This document shows, one piece after another, positions 53,689-61,881 of a stretch of 64,000 bases of DNA; the first letter of the stretch is position 1, and each line of letters starts with the position of its first letter. Position numbers and translations under genes: made by a program. The notes beneath the pieces were generated by a model. The model made no database searches. It saw only the letters and a program-made list of their open reading frames with translations, and was not told the DNA's origin. The stretch spans positions 60,344-124,343 of the forward strand of contig NZ_ALOU01000038.1 in NCBI RefSeq assembly GCF_000292345.1. The letters run 5' to 3'. This DNA comes from Cupriavidus sp. BIS7. Lineage in GTDB: Bacteria; Pseudomonadota; Gammaproteobacteria; Burkholderiales; Burkholderiaceae.

Positions 53689-53731
53689 GCCGTCCCGTCC
53701 GCGACATCCCTTTATCGTTGGAAACCTACCC

Positions 53732-54925
53732 ATGCTGAACAGAGCCACGCCGTACCTCGCGTCCGCCCTTGCCCCCGTCATCGTTGCCGCGACGCTCGCC
53801 GCGGCGCCCGCCACCGTACTGGCACAGACCGTGCCGGTGCCGCAGGTCGCCGCCAAGTCCTGGATGCTGTTCGACGTAACGAGCGGCCAGGCGCTGGCCT
53901 CGCAGAATGCAGACCTGCGCATCGAGCCCGCCTCGCTGACCAAGCTGATGACGGCCTACCTGGCCTTCGAGGCCATCAAGGAAAAGCGCCTCACGCTGGA
54001 CCAGATCATCACGCCGACCGACATCGTGCGCAAGGTGAAAAGCGATGAATCGCGCATGTTCATCGAGGCCGGCAAGCCGGTCAGCGTGAATGACCTGCTG
54101 CAGGGCCTGATCGTCCAGTCGGGCAACGATGCGTCGCTGGCGCTGGCCGAGGCCGTGGGCGGTTCCGAGGAAGGCTTCGTCGCGATGATGAATCGCGAAG
54201 CCCAGCGCATGGGCATGAAGAACACGCACTTCGCGAACACCGACGGCGTTCCCGATCCGAACCACTACACCACGGCGGTGGACCTGGCCACGCTGACCAC
54301 GCGCCTGATCAAGGACTTCCCGGAGTACTACTCGATGTACTCGCAGAAGGAGTTCACCTATAACAAGATCAGGCAGCCGAACCGCAACCGCCTGCTGTAC
54401 ATCGACCCGACCGTGGACGGCGTGAAGACCGGCCACACGAAGTCCGCCGGCTACTGCCTGATCTCGTCGGCAAAGCGTCCGCTGGCCAATGTGCCCAACG
54501 GTTCGCGCCGCCTGGTGTCGATCGTGATCGGCACGGCCACCGAGCAGATCCGTACGCAGGAAAGCCTGAAGATCCTGAACTACGGCTTCCAGTTCTTCGA
54601 CACGCTGCGCCTGTATGACAAGGGCCAGGTGCTGGCCACGCCGGACATCTACAAGGGCAAGGCTGGCACGATCAAGATCGGTGTGGCCAATGAGACGTAT
54701 ATCACGGTGCCCAAGGGCACGGGCTCGCGCCTCAAGCCGGTGCTGGAGCGCCAGGAACTGCTGATTGCGCCGATCGCGGCCGGCCAGCAGGTGGGCACGG
54801 TCAAGATGATGGATGGCACCACCAAGGTGGCGGAATTCCCGGTGGTGGCGCTCGAGGAAGTGCCCGAGGCCGGCTTCTTCGGCCGCCTGTGGGATACGAT
54901 CCGCCTCTGGTTCAAGCGCAAGTAA
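53732..54925 (+). CDS. dacA: D-alanyl-D-alanine carboxypeptidase (penicillin-binding protein 5/6 family)
   Basis: This 397-aa periplasmic enzyme trims the terminal D-Ala of peptidoglycan stem peptides. It has a signal peptide ending VLAQ (residue 32), SxxK as SLTK, SGN in VQSGNDASLALAE and KTG in VDGVKTGHTKSAGYC. The C-terminal domain and an amphipathic membrane helix (GFFGRLWDTIRLWFKRK) follow. It precedes the ybeD homologue, the usual order in proteobacteria. Confidence 0.95.
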   Translation: MLNRATPYLASALAPVIVAATLAAAPATVLAQTVPVPQVAAKSWMLFDVTSGQALASQNADLRIEPASLTKLMTAYLAFEAIKEKRLTLDQIITPTDIVRKVKSDESRMFIEAGKPVSVNDLLQGLIVQSGNDASLALAEAVGGSEEGFVAMMNREAQRMGMKNTHFANTDGVPDPNHYTTAVDLATLTTRLIKDFPEYYSMYSQKEFTYNKIRQPNRNRLLYIDPTVDGVKTGHTKSAGYCLISSAKRPLANVPNGSRRLVSIVIGTATEQIRTQESLKILNYGFQFFDTLRLYDKGQVLATPDIYKGKAGTIKIGVANETYITVPKGTGSRLKPVLERQELLIAPIAAGQQVGTVKMMDGTTKVAEFPVVALEEVPEAGFFGRLWDTIRLWFKRK

Positions 54926-54942
54926 GGCTTCAAGGATTCGAG

Positions 54943-55251
54943 ATGTCTACCGATTCGAACAACGGTCCGCTAATTCCGGGGGAGATTCCGCCGGAACAGT
55001 CGCTGATCGAGTATCCGAGCGATTTTCCGATCAAGGTCATGGGCGCGATGCAGGATGGCTTCGCCGAAGCCATCGTGACGCTGGTGCAGGACTTCGATCC
55101 CAACTTCCACGCCGGCAAGATGGAGATGCGTCCGTCGCGCAATGGCAACTACCTGGGACTGACCGTGACGGTCTGGGTCACGAGCCGCGAGCAGCTCGAT
55201 GACCTGTATCGCGCGCTGACGGCGCACCCGATGGTCAAGGTGGTGCTGTAA
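54943..55251 (+). CDS. ybeD: YbeD/DUF493 family protein
   Basis: This 102-aa small protein of the DUF493 (YbeD) family has an ACT-like fold; the IEYPSDFPIKVMGAM and RPSRNGNYLGLTVTVWVTS segments match the family. It normally sits between dacA and lipB; here rlmI follows instead. Function is unknown, possibly regulatory. ATG 54943 starts 17 bp after dacA. Confidence 0.9.
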   Translation: MSTDSNNGPLIPGEIPPEQSLIEYPSDFPIKVMGAMQDGFAEAIVTLVQDFDPNFHAGKMEMRPSRNGNYLGLTVTVWVTSREQLDDLYRALTAHPMVKVVL

Positions 55252-55255
55252 GCGC

Positions 55256-56449
55256 ATGAACGTCATTACCCTCAAGCCGGGCAAAGAAAAGTCGCTGCTG
55301 CGGCGCCATCCCTGGGTCTACGCCACCGGCATCGCGGCCACTGAAGGCCGTTGCGAACCGGGATCGACCGTGGTCATCCGCAGCGCGGACGGCCGCTTCC
55401 TGGCGCGTGGCGCGTACAGCCCCGAGTCGCAGATCCGCGCGCGCGTCTGGACGTTCGACGAGAACGAGCCGGTCGATCACGCCATGTTCAAGCGCCGCGT
55501 GTCGGCGGCCCTGGCACACCGCCAGCGCTGGGTGCGCGACACCGACGCCGTGCGCCTGATCTTCGGCGAGGCCGACCGCCTGCCGGGCCTGATCGTCGAT
55601 TACTACGGCCAGGGCGAACGCGGCCAGCTCGTCTGCCAGTTCAACGCCGCGGGCGTGGAGCAATGGAAGGATGCGCTGGTGCAGGCGCTGATCAAGGAAA
55701 CCGGCTGCCCGAACGTCTACGAGCGTTCCGATGCCGCCGTGCGCCAGCGCGAGGGCCTGCCGCTCGTGACCGGCGTGCTGGCCGGCGCCGAGCCTGACCC
55801 CGAGCTGTCGGTCACCGAGCACGGCGTGCGCTATTACGTCGACGTGCGCAACGGCCACAAGACCGGCTTCTACGTGGACCAGCGCGACAACCGCAAGCTG
55901 GTGGGCGACCTGGCCGAAGGCCGCGAAGTGCTGAACTGCTTCTGCTACACCGGCGGCTTCTCGCTGGCCGCACTGCGCGGCGGCGCTGCGTCGGTGACGT
56001 CGATCGACTCTTCCGGCGAAGCGCTCAAGATCGCGGCCAACAACGTGACGCTGAACGGTTTCGACCCGGCCCGCGCCACCTGGCTGGATGCAGACGTCTT
56101 CAAGAGCCTGCGCGAATTCCGTGCCGAGGGCCGCCAGTTCGACCTGATCGTGCTGGACCCGCCCAAGTTTGCGCCGTCCGCCCAGCATATCGACCGCGCC
56201 GCGCGCGCGTACAAGGAAATCAACCTGGTCGGCATGCAGCTGCTGCGCCCGGGCGGACTGCTGTTCACGTACTCGTGCTCGGGTGCCATCAGCATGGAGC
56301 TGTTCCAGAAGATCGTGGCCGGCGCCACCACGGATGCGCGGTCCGATGCGCGTATCCTGCGCCGCCTGTCAGCCGGAACGGACCACCCGATGTCGGCCGC
56401 GTTCCCCGAGGGCGAATACCTGAAGGGCCTGCTGCTCGAAAAAGTCTGA
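55256..56449 (+). CDS. rlmI: 23S rRNA (cytosine-C5)-methyltransferase RlmI family
   Basis: This 397-aa enzyme has an N-terminal PUA RNA-binding domain (about 2-70) and a class I methyltransferase with VLNCFCYTGGFSLAALRGGA (SAM motif I) and LDPPKFAPSAQH (motif IV). E. coli RlmI methylates C1962 of 23S rRNA; close paralogues modify other sites. The ATG at 55256 lies 4 bp after the ybeD stop, so the genes are probably co-transcribed. Confidence 0.88.
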   Translation: MNVITLKPGKEKSLLRRHPWVYATGIAATEGRCEPGSTVVIRSADGRFLARGAYSPESQIRARVWTFDENEPVDHAMFKRRVSAALAHRQRWVRDTDAVRLIFGEADRLPGLIVDYYGQGERGQLVCQFNAAGVEQWKDALVQALIKETGCPNVYERSDAAVRQREGLPLVTGVLAGAEPDPELSVTEHGVRYYVDVRNGHKTGFYVDQRDNRKLVGDLAEGREVLNCFCYTGGFSLAALRGGAASVTSIDSSGEALKIAANNVTLNGFDPARATWLDADVFKSLREFRAEGRQFDLIVLDPPKFAPSAQHIDRAARAYKEINLVGMQLLRPGGLLFTYSCSGAISMELFQKIVAGATTDARSDARILRRLSAGTDHPMSAAFPEGEYLKGLLLEKV

Positions 56450-56597
56450 CCGAGTCTGAAAAAAATCCGAATCCTAGGGTTTTCCGGAATTGTTCCGGGC
56501 TGACTTCCTGCCGTCACAAACGCCTACTAAGATTCGAATCACGGTAAGGCATTGGCAGGTGTCGAACCGTCTCTTCTTATCAGTCTTCGTGGTAATG

Positions 56598-56628
56598 GCC
56601 CCGCTCTAACCCAGCGGGGCTTTTTTTT
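56598..56628 (+). terminator. Strong terminator downstream of rlmI
   Basis: GCCCCGCT and AGCGGGGC pair around CTAACCC, followed by eight T residues. The 150 bp between rlmI and this hairpin hold no gene; an untranslated tail or a short sRNA could end here. Confidence 0.85.
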
Positions 56629-56631
56629 GGT

Positions 56632-56784
56632 TCAACGAAGAATTCCGGGGAAGGCTGCCTTGATCTTTAGGAAGAGGTACTCATCACCACGGTAGCGATA
56701 GGCCCGGCGCTTGATGATTTTGATTGTGGTATTGAGGTCCTCAACGACGCTCGTTGCCGGAAGCCACCCAGCCGCGTTATTCAT
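56632..56784 (-). pseudogene. ISL3-family transposase, C-terminal remnant
   Basis: The minus strand encodes the last 40 or so residues of an ISL3-type (IS204/IS1001/IS1165) transposase: VEDLNTTIKIIKRRAYRYRG followed by DEYLFLKIKAAFPG, with a stop at 56632. An in-frame stop lies just upstream of the ATG at 56784, and nothing of the rest of the transposase is left. It lies between rlmI and the toxin-like gene, marking past insertion activity. Confidence 0.75.
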
Positions 56785-56923
56785 TTCTTTTCAGTCAGAC
56801 CCACGAAACTCTGACATCACTTTCAGGTTTCAGCGATTCCCTCCGCACTACCTCCTCGTTGACGATCTCGCACATCGGGCGCAAGGCCCGACGACAGACG
56901 ACGTGACTACCGGGGTATTCCAG

Positions 56924-59440
56924 ATGGCGGAAGCAATTGACGGCGGCAGCAAAGCGGCAACGGGTCCAAAGAAGTCTCCTATCACGCCAGTAAAGCAACC
57001 ACGCTTTGCCTTCCCGTTCCGCAAGAAAGGGCAAGGCACTACGGCCAGCGCCGAGTTCAGCGACGAGCACGAATTCCACAAGCTCCTTAAGAATGAGCCA
57101 TTGGGCGCCTTTGGCATCAGCCCAAAGGGCATGTGGCATGGCGGCATTCACGTGTCAGAAGGCGGCGCCGGTAGCGCATTGGACCTGATACATGGCGTTC
57201 GCTGTATTGCCGATGGCGAGGTTGTGGCCTTCCGCATTGACCGCGCCTACCTCGTCAGCCAGATAGCGGCACAGGCCGACAAGCCCGCCCGAGAGGCGCG
57301 CTATAGCACGGGATTCGCGCTGGTGCGCCACACCATGGAGTTTCCCAAGGACAACAGGCTGACTTTCTTCAGCCTGTACATGCATCTGCGGGACCTGGCC
57401 GGGTACGAGAGTGACAAGACACTGCCGCGGCCTGCGTACTGGTCGCCGGATTTCAAGGTGACGCAGTTCGCCAATGACAAGCCCACATCCGGGCCGAGGG
57501 GCGTTGCTGCCCAGCCGAGCCAGATAGGACTCAGGGTTCGAGCGTCGCGTCCCCATGGCGCGCCAATGTGCATCCTGCCGCGTGGGACGCTGATCAGCAT
57601 CAGCAAGCGCGAAGGTGACTGGGGCCAGATCAAGGACACACATGGCGCGCAACTGATTCCTCCTGCAATAGGTGGCTATGTTGCGCCGACAGCCGCGATC
57701 AACGGATGGGTGTTCCTGGGCAAGGAAGGCGGTCGTCCAGTGGTCTATGAAGTCATGCCGGATTCCATGCTGGACCGCGTGGTCACCCCCGAAAAGCCCA
57801 TTCAGATCAAGGCTGGCGACCTGATCGGTCACCTCGGGCGCTATGACTCGCTGAGCGAGCAGGCCGAAACCAGCATGGTGCACCTCGAGGTGTTTTGCGG
57901 CGACGGTATCGGTGCCTTTATCGAGCAGGGGCGCAACTGGGTGGACAAGCACGGACACCATCCCGAGAACTGGGCGCCATTAGGACTGCCTAGCGAGCCC
58001 ACCATCCTGCGAGTTGGCAAGAACACCAAGCTGTATAAGGCGCCCTTCAACGAGGGGCAAGATGCACCGCTGACTGATGTCGTCCAGCTTGCCACTCTCG
58101 CGGTTCTGGCCAAGAACGCCGACAACAGGCGCGACGAGACCGAAGCGGGCACCGATGGAAAAAAGCGTATTTGGTGGCGTGTCCAAAGCGCAAATGTACT
58201 GGGCCATGACATCGACGGCTGGGTGCGACAGGAAAACTTCGCGGGCGGCCGGGTGACGCTTGAGCATGCGCAATCCTGGATTGACTTTGATACGTCTTTC
58301 AGGGATCCGCACGATCGAACACACACGATGTTTTCGAACACGAAGGCTTATGTCGATTACTTGATGGGCGCGGACGTGCCGACGCCCGGCGCAGTGGACA
58401 AACTGAGTCCGTTAATGGCCACGGTTTATCGCGCAATCTACCCGAGGAGAGATGAAAGCCGGGCGGCAGACGAGTTGCGCGCAGCAGCCGACGATCGGTG
58501 GAGTGCACAGCGGATGTCTCGCTTGATTATCAGGCACGAAAGTGAGTGGGCGAATCCGGGTAAATGGCGACAGCTCATCCAGGAAATTGAGAAACATACC
58601 GGGCCGCAACCGCAGCATGAGGAAGAGCTGAAGCGGATTGGGAAGCTGGTGTGGTGGGATGAGGTGAAGGCCGGTGTGAGCGATTTGCCGGGAGCGGATG
58701 TTTTTCATATTCATCCGATTGGATTGGTGGGGAACTTCCGCAGAAAATCAACCGTTACAGTGGAGATGCTTCGAAAAATATGGCCAAATCAAAAGGCTCC
58801 AGATGAAAGATTGGCCGGTATCGCAGCGGAAATAAACGAAAATGCCACTCAGTATCGACTTGACTCGGAGTCGAGGCTGAGTCATTTCTTTGCTCAAGTA
58901 AGACAGGAGGTCGGGGAGTTCTGCGCTCTCGAAGAGGATTTAAGATATTACACCCCAAGTCGACTTAAGATTTTTGGTTACTTTCAAAAAAACCCCGCTG
59001 AAGCTGAATTGTATGGCTACAAGCCACCTAAGCCTGCTGATTCCGAAGCCATAGCAAATCGTATATATGAACACAAAATCGGCAACGGCAGCAAGGAAAC
59101 CGGCGATGGGTGGAAATACAGGGGGCGAGGCCTAAAGCAAACCACTGGCATAGGAAATTATCGCGACTTCACAAGAGGCTATAATTTACATTGGACTGAC
59201 GACGCACAAAATTTTGTTGAAAACCCGGATTTGCTATCAAACACAAAATATAGCACAAGATCTGGCATCTATTACTGGCTTGCACACAAGCTCTACGAAA
59301 TAGCCGATCAAGGTCATGGCGACACACAAGTTGATGCAATAACGGCACTGATCAACAAAAGAACCGATAGTTATGAAAATCGGCGCAAACACTTCCAAAA
59401 AATTATATCAGATAATGTTTTTAGGGATGGCACAAGGTGA
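56924..59440 (+). CDS. Multidomain cell-wall hydrolase toxin candidate (degenerate LytM/M23, SH3-like, GH19)
   Basis: This 838-aa protein has a LytM/M23-like fold at about residues 60-330 (WHGGIHVSEGG, IADGEVVAFRI, LYMHL, IGHLGRYDS, MVHLEVF) with an SH3-like insert at about 200-268, another SH3-like part near 363-450, and a C-terminal GH19 domain (about 640-838: FFAQVRQEVGEF, GDGWKYRGRGLKQTTGIGNY). In M23 the HxxxD Asp is His and the first His of HxH is Met, so that domain may be inactive; the GH19 glutamates are kept. No Sec signal is seen, which fits type VI or similar delivery. The start at 56924 is chosen since earlier sequence is antisense to the transposase remnant. GC content falls sharply in the 3' third. 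Confidence 0.8.
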   Translation: MAEAIDGGSKAATGPKKSPITPVKQPRFAFPFRKKGQGTTASAEFSDEHEFHKLLKNEPLGAFGISPKGMWHGGIHVSEGGAGSALDLIHGVRCIADGEVVAFRIDRAYLVSQIAAQADKPAREARYSTGFALVRHTMEFPKDNRLTFFSLYMHLRDLAGYESDKTLPRPAYWSPDFKVTQFANDKPTSGPRGVAAQPSQIGLRVRASRPHGAPMCILPRGTLISISKREGDWGQIKDTHGAQLIPPAIGGYVAPTAAINGWVFLGKEGGRPVVYEVMPDSMLDRVVTPEKPIQIKAGDLIGHLGRYDSLSEQAETSMVHLEVFCGDGIGAFIEQGRNWVDKHGHHPENWAPLGLPSEPTILRVGKNTKLYKAPFNEGQDAPLTDVVQLATLAVLAKNADNRRDETEAGTDGKKRIWWRVQSANVLGHDIDGWVRQENFAGGRVTLEHAQSWIDFDTSFRDPHDRTHTMFSNTKAYVDYLMGADVPTPGAVDKLSPLMATVYRAIYPRRDESRAADELRAAADDRWSAQRMSRLIIRHESEWANPGKWRQLIQEIEKHTGPQPQHEEELKRIGKLVWWDEVKAGVSDLPGADVFHIHPIGLVGNFRRKSTVTVEMLRKIWPNQKAPDERLAGIAAEINENATQYRLDSESRLSHFFAQVRQEVGEFCALEEDLRYYTPSRLKIFGYFQKNPAEAELYGYKPPKPADSEAIANRIYEHKIGNGSKETGDGWKYRGRGLKQTTGIGNYRDFTRGYNLHWTDDAQNFVENPDLLSNTKYSTRSGIYYWLAHKLYEIADQGHGDTQVDAITALINKRTDSYENRRKHFQKIISDNVFRDGTR

Positions 59441-59955
59441 AGATATTAATGCATTTTCTTTCTTCGCTGGTGATTTCCGCACATTTTTCATCACCATCGC
59501 TTGCAAACTCAATCAGCGAGCAGATTGAAATTAACTTCCTATCGGAGAAAAATTGGATCGAAATTAATCGTATCGAGCGGACACCGGAAGTTTTAGACAT
59601 AGGTTTACGCCACGTCAATGGCAAGTTGACGCATATTGCGTCCTTCAATCAAGAGGGCCCCGCCCCTGCGGAGTTGGTAACAGTATTCAAGGGCAGCGGA
59701 AAATTTCGCTCCGACATTTTCGTTGTGATAAAGTGGTACTACAACCTGCCCGGCGTCGATACAGATGGCAACTTTTATGAAGTGCACGCGTATGAGGAAA
59801 AAAAAAATAATAATCAAATCAAATTTTCAGAAAACAAAAAAATATCAAACATTTTCGGACAGGGATTCGATGGTCGACAAGAAGGAAAAATTGTGCGATT
59901 CAAATATAAAGATGAACCATCAATTAGAGGAAAATTAAGGCAGTTGAACAATTAA
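59437..59955 (+). CDS. Putative immunity protein for the upstream GH19 toxin
   Basis: This 172-aa exported protein of no recognised family begins with a signal peptide (MKILMHFLSSLVISAHF, cleavage near SLANS). Its GTG start overlaps the toxin stop (GTGA), so translation is coupled. The gene is AT-rich, unlike the chromosome around it. A periplasmic product fits neutralising a wall-degrading enzyme. The immunity role is inferred from position, size and export signal only. Confidence 0.62.
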   Translation: MKILMHFLSSLVISAHFSSPSLANSISEQIEINFLSEKNWIEINRIERTPEVLDIGLRHVNGKLTHIASFNQEGPAPAELVTVFKGSGKFRSDIFVVIKWYYNLPGVDTDGNFYEVHAYEEKKNNNQIKFSENKKISNIFGQGFDGRQEGKIVRFKYKDEPSIRGKLRQLNN

Positions 59956-60351
59956 TTGAAATTACGGATGCCGATCTCCTCATTAACTTGGTGAAAAAAC
60001 GAAGGGATTGGTATACGCAGCGTCTAAGCCTCCAGAGTCGGTGGGGCCATTCTCCATACACAAGCGGTTAGTGGTTTCTACCCCGCAGGCGCTTCCAGCA
60101 TAGTCGGCACTAGATAACTGAACACCGCCTTCGAGCCAAACCGGGCAGTCCAGCCCACAACCCGTCCAGCGGCCCGATACCCTACGATGTCTTGCTATCC
60201 AGCATTCCGCCTCTTGCCCCCTTGTACCTATCAAAGTCAGCATGCGGATCGCGGCAACTCGGGCCTACGAAATTCGTCGATGAACTTTCGTTGTTTGTCC
60301 TGCGACGTAGACTGCAACCTCTAGCCCAGCGCTACACCACCTCAAACTCCC
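59956..60351. other. Gene-poor stretch downstream of the toxin-immunity pair
   Basis: About 400 bp. A minus-strand frame of 86 codons (59983-60243) shows no recognised family and is probably not a gene. GC content returns to the chromosomal level here, suggesting the right edge of the acquired segment. No attachment repeat was recognised. Confidence 0.5.
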
Positions 60352-60374
60352 TATAATCGAACGACCGTTCAATT
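60352..60374 (+). promoter_or_regulatory. Promoter -10 with overlapping TetR-like operator
   Basis: A perfect TATAAT (60352-60357) is followed directly by the palindrome GAACG-AC-CGTTC (60359-60370), with flanking AAT/ATT symmetry. The palindrome would cover the transcription start. No good -35 was seen. TetR-family control is a guess from operator form. Confidence 0.5.
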
Positions 60375-60394
60375 AGATGCATGCGAGGAGACCT

Positions 60395-61372
60395 ATGCCT
60401 GCCGCCAAACATATCCCGCCAGTTCTGCAGAACCTGGCCCTGCCCGTCATCGCGTCGCCGATGTTCATCGTCAGCTATCCGGAACTGGTGCTGGCGCAGT
60501 GCAAGGCTGGCATCGTCGGGGCGTTTCCCGCGCTGAATGCGCGTCCGGCCGAGCTGCTCGACGAGTGGCTCACGCAGATCCAGGCGGACCTGGCCGACTT
60601 CAAGGCTGCGAATCCCGACAAGCCGGTGGGCCCGATCGCGGTCAACCAGATCGTGCACGCATCGAACGCGCGCCTTGAGCACGACGTGAAGGTCTGCGTC
60701 GAACACAAGGTACCGATCTTCATCACGTCGCTGCGTGCGCCTCCCAAGGAAATGATCGACGCCGTGCACAGCTACGGCGGCATCGTGCTGCACGACGTGA
60801 TCAACATCCGCCATGCCGAGAAGGCGATCGAAGCTGGCGTGGATGGCCTGATCCTGGTGGCGGCGGGCGCGGGCGGCCATGCCGGCATGCTCTCGCCGTT
60901 CGCGCTGGTGGGCGAGGTACGTAAGTTCTTTGATGGCCCGATCGCGCTGTCCGGTTCGATCGCCACCGGGGAGGCCGTACTGGCCGCGCAGGCGATGGGC
61001 GCCGACTTCGCCTACGTGGGCACGCGCTTCATTGCCTCGCAGGAAGCGCACGCGTCCACCGAGTACAAGCAGTCGATCACCGGCTCGGCAGCGGCCGACA
61101 TCATCTACACGAACCTGTTCACGGGCGTGCACGGCAACTACATCCGCGAGAGCATCGTCAATTCGGGGCTCGATCCGGAAAACCTGCCCGTTGCCGACAA
61201 GAGCAAGATGGATTTCTCGAGCGGCGCCTCCAAGGCCAAGGCGTGGAAGGACATCTGGGGCGCCGGCCAGGGCGTGGGCCAGATCCACGACATTCCGTCT
61301 GCCGGAGAGATCGTGGCACGCATGAAGAGCGAATACGACGCAGCGCGTGCCCGCCTGGGGCTGGTAGCATAA
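60395..61372 (+). CDS. Nitronate monooxygenase/2-nitropropane dioxygenase family flavoenzyme
   Basis: This 325-aa FMN-dependent TIM-barrel protein has the family start LPVIASPMFIVSYPELVLA, the GVDGLILVAAGAGGHAG segment with the catalytic His, the phosphate-binding ALSGSIATGEAVLAAQAMGA and GTRFIASQEA. Members oxidise nitronates or act as enoyl reductases, so the substrate is open. GAGGAG precedes the ATG at 60395. It has its own promoter with a palindromic operator. Confidence 0.87.
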   Translation: MPAAKHIPPVLQNLALPVIASPMFIVSYPELVLAQCKAGIVGAFPALNARPAELLDEWLTQIQADLADFKAANPDKPVGPIAVNQIVHASNARLEHDVKVCVEHKVPIFITSLRAPPKEMIDAVHSYGGIVLHDVINIRHAEKAIEAGVDGLILVAAGAGGHAGMLSPFALVGEVRKFFDGPIALSGSIATGEAVLAAQAMGADFAYVGTRFIASQEAHASTEYKQSITGSAAADIIYTNLFTGVHGNYIRESIVNSGLDPENLPVADKSKMDFSSGASKAKAWKDIWGAGQGVGQIHDIPSAGEIVARMKSEYDAARARLGLVA

Positions 61373-61415
61373 GCGCGTTTTTGCCCTTGTTGCGGCGCCC
61401 GCCGCATTTCCACCG

Positions 61416-61868
61416 TTGCAACCAGACGACCCCGAACGCCAGAACAAGCTGACGCACCGCGAACGCGCCATCCGCGCGTTCTGGGTCACCTGCGGCACCC
61501 TGAGCCTTGCGCTCGGGATCATCGGCATCTTCCTGCCGCTGCTTCCCACCACACCATTCGTCCTGCTGGCCGCCGCATGCTTCGCGCGCGGCTCGGAGCG
61601 CTTTCATCACTGGCTGGTCACGCACCAGCGCTTCGGGCCGCTCGTGCGCGACTGGCAGGCCCATCGCAGCATTCCGCTGCGGGCCAAGTGCCTGGCGTTG
61701 TCGATGATGTGGACCTCGATGAGCGTCACCGCCTGGCTGATGCGCGAGCGTCCGCTCGCATCGGTCACGCTGATCGCTATCGCACTGGCGGTTACGGTGT
61801 GGATGGTGCGCCTGCCCACTCGGCCGCGTGGCGGCTATCCGAAGGCTGGCGACACGCAACCGGAATAG
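61416..61868 (+). CDS. DUF454 (YbaN) family small membrane protein
   Basis: This protein of about 150 aa has the YbaN pattern: a first helix LALGIIGIFLPLLPTTPFVL, then AAACFARGSERFHHWLVTH and two C-terminal helices. The start is a TTG at 61416 with no clear ribosome-binding site, and a later start within the first 20 residues is possible. Function unknown. It converges on the PaaK-like gene. Confidence 0.78.
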   Translation: MQPDDPERQNKLTHRERAIRAFWVTCGTLSLALGIIGIFLPLLPTTPFVLLAAACFARGSERFHHWLVTHQRFGPLVRDWQAHRSIPLRAKCLALSMMWTSMSVTAWLMRERPLASVTLIAIALAVTVWMVRLPTRPRGGYPKAGDTQPE

Positions 61869-61881
61869 CCGACCGCCGCGG

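Noticed and set aside
56500..56600. Possible tRNA-like T-arm (GATTCGAATC) near 56530, as an integration site
   Set aside because: No acceptor, D or anticodon arms could be built around it; probably chance palindrome.
56711..56923. Upstream extension of the GH19 toxin gene starting at an ATG at 56711
   Set aside because: This part is antisense to the transposase remnant and has no signal peptide or family match; the start at 56924 is more likely.
59983..60243. 86-codon minus-strand frame after the immunity gene
   Set aside because: No recognised family, no ribosome-binding site and lies in a gene-poor junction; not reported as a gene.
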